DNA of 11,537 bases from Actinomycetota bacterium (GTDB lineage: Bacteria; Actinomycetota; Thermoleophilia; RBG-16-64-13): assembly GCA_003157225.1 (NCBI GenBank), contig PMIZ01000320.1:1-11537 (forward strand). The letters are read 5' to 3'. Position 1 is the first letter of the stretch. Every line of letters starts with the position of its first letter. Under the pieces are notes generated by a model. It was not told the origin of the DNA. It saw nothing but the letters and a program-made list of their open reading frames with translations, and ran no database searches. Positions 6,733 to 11,537 of this stretch are shown here, piece after piece. The translations under genes and the position numbers were made by a program.

Positions 6733-7501
6733 GTACCTCAACCCCTATCACTTTTCGAGCGGTTCCTGGACGAGACCGAAGCCTGAACAGATCGGACCTG
6801 AGCAGAAACGAACCATAGCTGACTGGTTGATCCTCAGTATCAAAGAAGACATGCTCAAGCGAAAGAGCTGGATCGCCTTCTTGTCTGCCCAGAATCTTCG
6901 CACTATCGGCGTCCAGAAGGACCGCGGCTATTGTCAGCTCGCTATGGTAGAACCTCTGCGCCCTGTCCGACTCCAACAGGCTGTCGAGGGCGGTGAGTTG
7001 CAGTTGGGATTCCACCAGTACCCGCGTTGGATCATAAAGGATGTACTCGTTGTGGTACATGGCCGGAATGCCGTTCTTCTGGACCAGCCGGCGGAGGTGC
7101 ACAAGCCGCGTTCCGACAGGCACCCCCAGAACCTCCGCGCTCCTTGCGTCAGCTCGCGTCATGGTCACGGAGAGCAGGCGGGTATCCGCCGGTTCATCCA
7201 ATCCCACATCGATCACCGGATCTAGGCGGAAGTCTGGCTCGCTGAGGTTTGGGGACTTTACGAAAGTACCCTTGCCTTTGACCCCATACAACAGACCCTG
7301 ATCCTCGAGTACGGTCAATGCGCGACGGAGCGTCATGGAGCTGACGCCGAAGCGTTCGCAGAGTTGAGCGCCCGAAGGAAGGCGGCTCTCCGGAGCGTAG
7401 TTGCCGGCCGCTATCTGGTCCGCAAGGGTATGCGCTATCTGGAGGTAAGGAGCCGGCCGCGAGCCGGCCCCACCCCGTTGCTCCAACTTGTCATTGCGCA
7501 T
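6719..7501 (-). CDS. GntR-family transcriptional regulator, HutC subfamily (UTRA effector domain)
   Basis: This 260-residue protein has a GntR winged helix at about 18-81 with the classic elements SRLPSGAQLCERFGVSSMTL, RRALTVLEDQGLL and a closing GKGTFV wing. A UTRA ligand-binding domain follows (about 95-255), recognisable from GVPVGTRLVHLRRL, the IPAMYHNEYIL segment, LQLTALDSLL and the final PVSYGSFLLRSD strand. HutC-type regulators are usually repressors released by a small-molecule ligand related to the pathway they control. I chose ATG 7501 because GGGA stands about nine bases upstream; GTG 7507 and a TTG at 7555 are in-frame alternatives. The gene lies directly before the corrinoid gene on the same strand and divergent from the transporter operon, so it probably controls one or both and its own promoter. 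Confidence 0.93.
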   Translation of the reverse strand: MRNDKLEQRGGAGSRPAPYLQIAHTLADQIAAGNYAPESRLPSGAQLCERFGVSSMTLRRALTVLEDQGLLYGVKGKGTFVKSPNLSEPDFRLDPVIDVGLDEPADTRLLSVTMTRADARSAEVLGVPVGTRLVHLRRLVQKNGIPAMYHNEYILYDPTRVLVESQLQLTALDSLLESDRAQRFYHSELTIAAVLLDADSAKILGRQEGDPALSLEHVFFDTEDQPVSYGSFLLRSDLFRLRSRPGTARKVIGVEVLGDS

Positions 7502-7624
7502 ACTCACATCCCGACCGCTGCGCCTGCCCGGCTCCTGCTTCAACAACGTGGACAAAGCAGTCGTGCATGATTGCCAGGATACATCACTACCGGGCGACCG
7601 ACCTGAACAGTAACTAGCCCAGCA

Positions 7625-7636
7625 TAGCTAGCTAGC
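7625..7636. promoter_or_regulatory. Candidate operator: nested palindromes TAGCTAGCTA and GCTAGCTAGC
   Basis: Two perfect 10-base palindromes overlap here, flanked by a direct repeat AGCAT (7621-7625 and 7634-7638). A looser inverted pair GGT-C-ACC (7643-7649) and ACC-N7-GGT (7651-7663) lies just beside it. The position, about 125 bases upstream of the GntR-family gene and 30 bases before a candidate promoter, suits a regulator binding site. That the GntR protein binds it is inference. Confidence 0.4.
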
Positions 7637-7664
7637 ATTAACGGTCACCTACCTATATATGGTC

Positions 7665-7694
7665 TTTACAAGGGTTGCTAGAGGACTGTACTAT
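7665..7694 (+). promoter_or_regulatory. Candidate sigma-70-type promoter for the transporter operon
   Basis: TTTACA (7665-7670) and TACTAT (7689-7694) are separated by 18 bases, a fair match to the -35 and -10 consensus. It would start transcription near 7700 and leave a leader of about 290 bases before ATG 7993. It lies just downstream of the palindromic elements. No comparably good minus-strand promoter was found, though the ATATATA stretch at 7654-7660 could serve one. Confidence 0.4.
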
Positions 7695-7927
7695 GTGAAC
7701 CGATCAGGGGGGCAACGAGAGTCGCTTCGTTTGCTGGGAGAGGAGCCGGCTCATGGACTGGTGGGCGCGGGAGCAAGCATGAAGTATCTGAAGCCTCTTG
7801 AGCCCGCGTGGGCATCGGCTTGCATCTTCGTCCAGCCGGAATTGTTGATTACCCATGTTGCGACTGTGGAAACACGCGGCTGGCGACGCAGCGTCCCTGT
7901 CCTCGCCCGCGCCGAGGGAGGAGGTGC

Positions 7928-7954
7928 TTGACCCGGGTGATGATGAGCGCGTGA
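7928..7954 (+). other. Possible 8-codon leader peptide in the transporter mRNA leader
   Basis: GGGAGGAGGTG (7916-7926) is one of the strongest ribosome binding sequences in the window, yet it does not precede the transporter gene's best start. Closest downstream is TTG 7928, opening an 8-codon frame that ends TGA 7952-7954 and includes two tandem ATG codons. It may be a translated leader, an alternative ribosome standby site, or chance purine-rich sequence. Confidence 0.25.
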
Positions 7955-7992
7955 CAGGTGTGAAAGAAGAGTGTCCAATTCAGGGAGGGAAC

Positions 7993-9321
7993 ATGAACAG
8001 AAGTACAAAGTGGAATGCAGCGTGGATCGTGCTGATCCTGGCCGTGCTGGCCCTGGTCGCCACGTTCGCATTCGCCGGGTGCGGATCCGGCAACGCGACA
8101 ACCACGACTGCAGCCTCGACTCAAACCACTGTGACACCAACGACGACGGCGCCGCCGAGCACCGGCAGCAGCGACACGACAGCGGCGACCACAGCAACGA
8201 CCGTGGCCGCTGGTCCGGCCACCGGCACGCCGTACAAGGTCGCGGTGCTTTCGAACATCTCGGGTGACCTCGCCTTCCTGGGCAAGTTCATCACTGAATC
8301 CGCGCAGATGGAGGTGGATAACCTCAACGCCAACGGCGGCGTCGACGGCCATCCCATTCAACTCGTGATCGAGGACGACGGCAATGACCCGACCAAAGCC
8401 GCGGCTGCGTTCACAAAGCTGGCCGACGATCCGAGCGTACTTGCGATCACGGGCACCTGCATGACTCCTCTCCTACCCGGGCTGCAGGCGCTTGCGGAGC
8501 AGAAGCAGATCCCCTACATAGCGGCTTGCCCCGAGCTTCCCGAACTGCGTGCGCAGAATCCGAAGTGGACGTTCGCAATCGGGGCCGACGAGTTCGTGAA
8601 TGCCGCGGCCATGTTCGACATTGTCAAGGCCAAGGGCTACAAGAGCATCATCTGCATTTCCGAAAACGATGCCCTGTCGATCGCTATTGACAACGAGTTC
8701 ATCAAGGACGCCACTGCCGCGGGTCTGAAAGCGGTCCTCCTCGCGGACACTGTCGATCTGGGCGCCGTTGACGTTACCCCACAGGTGAACAAGCTGAAGG
8801 CCCTTGTCGACAAGCAGGGCGCCGATTGCATCGTCAGTACCGTCTGGCCGAACTACACCGGAACCTTCAGGAAGACCATGACGGCTGCCGGCCTCGATCT
8901 GCCCATGGTCAGCTACAGCGTCACCGCCGACCCGTCCACGCTGGGCATGGGTGGCCCCGAACTGAACGGTCTCATGGTGCCAGGGCCCAAAGTCCAGGCC
9001 GTATCCTGGCTGCCCGACAGCGATCCTCAGAAGAAGGCAGTGACCGACTTCGTCGCGCGCTACGAGGCCAAGTTCAAGACTCTCCCGGGGCAGGTAGCGG
9101 TGAGCGCAGGCGATCTTGTGGTGTGGTTGGCCGACGCGCTCAAGACTTCTGGCGCTGATCGCACTAAGTTGCGCGACGCGCTCGCCTCGGTCAGGAATCT
9201 TGTCGGTCCGTTCTCCATCCGTACCTTGGGTGCCCCCGGAGACAACTCCGGCGCTCAGCCGGGCGTGTTCACGCCGATGGTGATCGACAACATGAAGTTC
9301 GTAGAACTCAAGTTGAAGTAG
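7993..9321 (+). CDS. ABC transporter substrate-binding lipoprotein, LivK-type (HAAT family)
   Basis: This 442-residue protein is the extracytoplasmic receptor of a branched-chain-amino-acid-type ABC importer. Residues 1-29 form a lipoprotein signal: a basic start (NRSTK), a hydrophobic core and the lipobox F-A-G with Cys30 as the lipidation site. Residues about 31-72 are a Thr/Ala/Ser/Pro linker typical of high-GC Gram-positive lipoproteins. The type-I periplasmic-binding fold follows, starting YKVAVLSNISG and including LNANGGVDGHPIQLVIEDD, a hallmark of LivK-like receptors, then VLAITGTC and IPYIAACPE. The start is ATG 7993 with AGGGAGG at 7982-7988; the frame is open to 7855 but that would bury the signal peptide. 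It is the first gene of the transporter operon. LivK-like receptors bind many ligands (amino acids, aromatic acids, amides, urea), so the substrate is open. Confidence 0.93.
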   Translation: MNRSTKWNAAWIVLILAVLALVATFAFAGCGSGNATTTTAASTQTTVTPTTTAPPSTGSSDTTAATTATTVAAGPATGTPYKVAVLSNISGDLAFLGKFITESAQMEVDNLNANGGVDGHPIQLVIEDDGNDPTKAAAAFTKLADDPSVLAITGTCMTPLLPGLQALAEQKQIPYIAACPELPELRAQNPKWTFAIGADEFVNAAAMFDIVKAKGYKSIICISENDALSIAIDNEFIKDATAAGLKAVLLADTVDLGAVDVTPQVNKLKALVDKQGADCIVSTVWPNYTGTFRKTMTAAGLDLPMVSYSVTADPSTLGMGGPELNGLMVPGPKVQAVSWLPDSDPQKKAVTDFVARYEAKFKTLPGQVAVSAGDLVVWLADALKTSGADRTKLRDALASVRNLVGPFSIRTLGAPGDNSGAQPGVFTPMVIDNMKFVELKLK

Positions 9322-9379
9322 CCGAAGCATCTGAAGCCTGTAGCGACGCGTTGATCTTCGAGAGCGAGCGAGGCCGTAC

Positions 9380-10264
9380 ATGACCATCACCACGTTCTTC
9401 CAAAACCTGATCGCCGGAATCGTGGTTGGGTCGGTGTACGGCCTCATCGCTCTCGGATACGTCACCATCTATCGCTGCTCGGGTGTGGTGAACTTCGCCC
9501 AAGGCGTATTTGCCATGCTGGGCGCGCTCATCGCCATCGAGTTGGTCCGCGACCATCACATGTCGTACCTGCTCGCGGCGGCCATCGCCATCGGGGGCAC
9601 CTCGATAGTAGGGCTGCTTATCTTCATCCTCGTCGTCGATCGGGTGCGCAAGGAGTTGGTGGTCTCACAGCTCATGGCTACACTCGGGGTAGCCATGCTC
9701 ATCCAGGGAGTGATGCTGGTTCTCGGAGGCGGCTATCCGCGCACGCTTCCCTCGTTTACCTCCGACAAGCCGTGGAAGCTCGCTACGGTGAGCATCCCGC
9801 AACAAGGTGTCTGGATCATTCTCATAGCGGTTACGATCGTCGTGATCCTCTATCTCGTCAACAACCGGACCATGTTCGGCAAGAAGATGACCGCCACCGC
9901 GACCGACCCCATGGCCGCGAGCCTGGTGGGGATCTCGCGCCGGGCCATGATCAGCTGGGCCTTTGTCATATCGGCGGCCATCGGCTCCGCCGGCGGGCTG
10001 GCCTTGGCCGCCATGACGCCGATGAACTTCGCCTCGGGGAGCGCCTTCGGTTTCAAAGGCTTCATCGCCGCCGTACTGGGGGGCTGGGGCAAGAGCTCGG
10101 GCGCTCTGGTCGGCGGAATCGCTCTCGGCATATTTGAGACGTTCGGCGCCGCCTTTCTGCCGTCGGGATACAAGGACGCGATCTCTTTTCTCCTGCTACT
10201 TCTTGTGATGTACTTCCGGCCGTCTGGCCTCCTTGGTTCGTCCTTAGTGGAGGAGGTCCGATGA
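9380..10264 (+). CDS. livH: Branched-chain-amino-acid-type ABC transporter permease LivH
   Basis: This 294-residue integral membrane protein is the first permease of the LIV/HAAT importer. It has the family's early motif (GVVNFAQGVFAMLGA at about 35-49), multiple hydrophobic segments throughout, and the cytoplasmic coupling loop that contacts the ATPase (ATDPMAASLVGISRRA at about 173-188). The C-terminus ends in a short charged tail. The length is normal for LivH. The start ATG 9380 follows a weak GAGCGAGG sequence; the gene lies 58 bases after the binding-protein gene and its stop overlaps the next start by four bases, so the three genes form one operon. The ligand specificity is set mainly by the binding protein and cannot be read from the permease. 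Confidence 0.95.
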   Translation: MTITTFFQNLIAGIVVGSVYGLIALGYVTIYRCSGVVNFAQGVFAMLGALIAIELVRDHHMSYLLAAAIAIGGTSIVGLLIFILVVDRVRKELVVSQLMATLGVAMLIQGVMLVLGGGYPRTLPSFTSDKPWKLATVSIPQQGVWIILIAVTIVVILYLVNNRTMFGKKMTATATDPMAASLVGISRRAMISWAFVISAAIGSAGGLALAAMTPMNFASGSAFGFKGFIAAVLGGWGKSSGALVGGIALGIFETFGAAFLPSGYKDAISFLLLLLVMYFRPSGLLGSSLVEEVR

Positions 10265-11537
10265 AACTCCTGCGTCGTCCTAACAGCCGCGGAGCCCGGG
10301 TCCGGCTCGTGTTTGTCGTCATCATCGCGCTCTGGCCACTCATCTTCGGCAGTGGCTTCTCGCTTTCGGTCATGACTACCGCGGCAATGTACGCCATGGC
10401 TGCGATGGGGCTGGGCCTACTACTTGGCCAGGCGGGTCAGATCTCACTGGGGCAGGCCGCCTTCTTCGGCATCAGCGCGTTCACAGCAGCTGTGCTTACC
10501 CACAGCTTCGGCATGGCTCCCTGGGTGGGGGCGATCGCGGGGACCGTACTCTCCGCCTTGGTCGCTCTCGTCATCGGTCGGCCGATCCTCAAGCTCAAGG
10601 GCTATATCCTCGCCCTGGCCACACTGGGCCTGGGGGAGATCTTCGTCGTCATCGTCAGGCAGCACAAGCATTTCTTCGACGGCAACATCGGGGTGGTCGC
10701 TCTTCCCCACTTCAGCATTGGAGCGTGGTCGTTCTCGTCGTACAGGAGCCAGTACTATCTGGTGTGGTTTCTGGTTGTTGTTCTCTTGCTCGTCACCGAG
10801 CGCGCACTCCGCTCCCGGGTGGGCAGGGCGCTTCGGGCGCTGTCGAGCAGCGAGACGGCCGCCGCCACTCTGGGGGTGCGGACGACGGGCTGGAAGCTGC
10901 GCGCGTTCGTGATCAGCGCAGCCATGGCCGGCCTCAGCGGGGGGTTGTTCGCCTACGTGATCGGGGTGGTGGTCTACACCAGCTTCACCGGGCAACTCTC
11001 GCTCCTGATCATGATCATGGTGCTGGTGGGCGGGGTGTCGAGCCTGCTCGGCGCCGTGATCGGAGCTGTCCTCATGTCGTGGCTGAGCTACGCCTTCACC
11101 AGCTTCGCGACCTATCAGACCGCGCTCTACGCTTTGGTGCTCCTCCTTCTGTTGCTGTTCCTTCCCGGTGGGCTTGTCATGGGTATCGAATCCAGGCATA
11201 TGGAGGCGGTTCGTGGGTCCGCAAAACGGTGGTTCGGGCCGGTGCTTAGACGGGTGCCAAGCTTCGGCCTTCGTCGAGCCGCGCCGGCTTCCCAGCAGGT
11301 CATCGACGAGCCGGCGGCGGCTGCTGCTGCCGCGCCGGGTGCGATCGATTCGGCTGTGGCGCGCTGGAAGGAGGGCTCCAGCGGTGTCTCCGGGGTGGGC
11401 GCGCCGCATGATGTGGCCGATTTCCTGCGCCTGGAGGGGACGACTGTTCAGTTTGGAGGCGTGGTCGCGGTGGGCGACGTCTCTCTCTCGATAGCCGAGG
11501 GCAGCATCTCTGCCCTGCTGGGACCCAACGGTGCAGG
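10261..11537 (+). CDS. livM-livG: LivM permease fused to a LivG-like ABC ATPase (partial, runs off the window)
   Basis: The frame opens at ATG 10261 (ATGA overlap with livH, GGAGGAGG-like site before it) and stays open to the window end, 425 codons without a stop. Residues 1 to about 308 are a LivM-type permease: GQAGQISLGQAAFFGISAF near 57-75, LKGYILALATLGLGEI near 112-127, the coupling loop SSSETAAATLGVRTTGWK at 196-213, and the last hydrophobic helix ending LPGGLVMGIE. A basic and then Ala/Pro-rich linker (about 310-385) leads straight into a LivG-type ATPase domain: FLRLEGTTVQFGGVVAV at 388-404 and the beginning of the Walker A motif, GPNGAG, at 421-426. The ATPase Walker B and signature motifs lie outside. 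Permease-ATPase fusions of this kind are known among LIV systems. A separate LivF is expected downstream. Confidence 0.93.
   Translation, partial: MKLLRRPNSRGARVRLVFVVIIALWPLIFGSGFSLSVMTTAAMYAMAAMGLGLLLGQAGQISLGQAAFFGISAFTAAVLTHSFGMAPWVGAIAGTVLSALVALVIGRPILKLKGYILALATLGLGEIFVVIVRQHKHFFDGNIGVVALPHFSIGAWSFSSYRSQYYLVWFLVVVLLLVTERALRSRVGRALRALSSSETAAATLGVRTTGWKLRAFVISAAMAGLSGGLFAYVIGVVVYTSFTGQLSLLIMIMVLVGGVSSLLGAVIGAVLMSWLSYAFTSFATYQTALYALVLLLLLLFLPGGLVMGIESRHMEAVRGSAKRWFGPVLRRVPSFGLRRAAPASQQVIDEPAAAAAAAPGAIDSAVARWKEGSSGVSGVGAPHDVADFLRLEGTTVQFGGVVAVGDVSLSIAEGSISALLGPNGA

Larger units (their letters stand above)
7502..7992. other. Non-coding regulatory region between divergent regulator and transporter genes
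   Basis: About 490 bases carry no gene I can support. The half nearer the regulator is more AT-rich than the rest of the window and contains palindromes and a candidate plus-strand promoter. The half nearer the transporter would be a leader of roughly 290 bases with a CCTCG/CGAGG hairpin (7901-7917), a strong internal Shine-Dalgarno sequence (7916-7926) and the true ribosome binding site of the binding-protein gene (AGGGAGG, 7982-7988). I find no B12-box-like element or other riboswitch core that I recognise. Confidence 0.6.

Noticed and set aside
7659..7931. A 90-codon plus-strand frame in the intergenic region
   Set aside because: No ribosome binding site, its start lies within the promoter and palindrome region, the composition is unremarkable, and it resembles no family I know.
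7695..7992. Cobalamin riboswitch in the transporter leader, suggested by the B12-related neighbour
   Set aside because: I could not find the conserved GCCACTG-type B12 box or the expected core in this stretch.
9323..9360. CGAAG...CTTCG hairpin between the binding-protein gene and livH
   Set aside because: Short bulged stem (5+3 pairs) around a 21-base loop; could be chance, not called as an attenuator.
8473..9468. Long minus-strand frame (331 codons) opposite the binding-protein gene
   Set aside because: It crosses the end of one certain gene and the start of another, and lacks domains; it is an antisense shadow.
10444..11409. Long minus-strand frame (321 codons) under the LivM part of the fusion
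   Set aside because: His/Gly/Arg/Asp-rich composition typical of an antisense shadow of hydrophobic membrane-protein codons in GC-rich DNA; the opposite strand is clearly LivM.
1..11537. tRNA, rRNA, CRISPR arrays, insertion sequences or attachment sites
   Set aside because: No cloverleaf-like segments, repeat-spacer pattern, transposase frames or terminal inverted repeats were seen on either strand.

Overview
The window is GC-rich, gene-dense DNA with many 4-base ATGA/GTGA stop-start overlaps, GTG and TTG starts, and a lipoprotein whose mature N-terminus is a long Thr/Ala/Ser linker. That style fits a high-GC Gram-positive lineage, most likely Actinomycetota. The gene content (corrinoid protein, URO-D-type methyltransferase-like protein, LigM/GcvT-like demethylase, DMSO-reductase-family molybdoenzyme) suggests an anaerobe or facultative anaerobe that uses methylated compounds. 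The lineage is an inference; there is no rRNA or marker gene here.

Layout. At 1-54 is the tail of an unidentified gene, coupled by a GTGA overlap to a 99-aa probable beta-grasp (MoaD/ThiS-like) protein (51-350). Convergent to it is a second, clearer MoaD/ThiS-like carrier ending in Gly-Gly (393-623, minus). A 70-bp divergent gap leads to a plus-strand run: a LigM/GcvT-family O-demethylase-like protein (694-2052), a coupled molybdopterin oxidoreductase of the acetylene-hydratase/dehydroxylase type (2049-4358), an unrecognised 51-aa protein (4461-4616), and a URO-D/MtaA-like protein coupled to it (4613-5953). Convergent to these, on the minus strand, lie a cobalamin-binding corrinoid protein (5983-6732) and the GntR/HutC-type regulator just upstream of it (6719-7501). 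A 490-bp non-coding region (7502-7992) holds palindromes, a candidate promoter and a long leader. It separates the regulator from a plus-strand branched-chain-amino-acid-type (LIV/HAAT) ABC transporter operon: lipoprotein binding protein (7993-9321), LivH permease (9380-10264), and a LivM permease fused in frame to a LivG-like ATPase that runs off the window at its Walker A motif.

How the genes may work together (inference). The transporter would import a small methylated or methoxylated substrate, and the GntR/UTRA regulator would sense it or a product. The LigM-like protein would remove a methyl group to tetrahydrofolate, while the corrinoid protein and URO-D-like protein could be a parallel or connected methyl-transfer route. 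The molybdoenzyme would transform the demethylated skeleton, for example by dehydroxylation, hydration or another redox step. The beta-grasp proteins may serve molybdopterin synthesis or another sulfur-transfer reaction. The most unusual points are the exact LigM-Mo-enzyme coupling, the 51-aa protein, the apparent loss of all three zinc ligands in the URO-D-like protein, the paired beta-grasp genes, and the LivM-LivG fusion.
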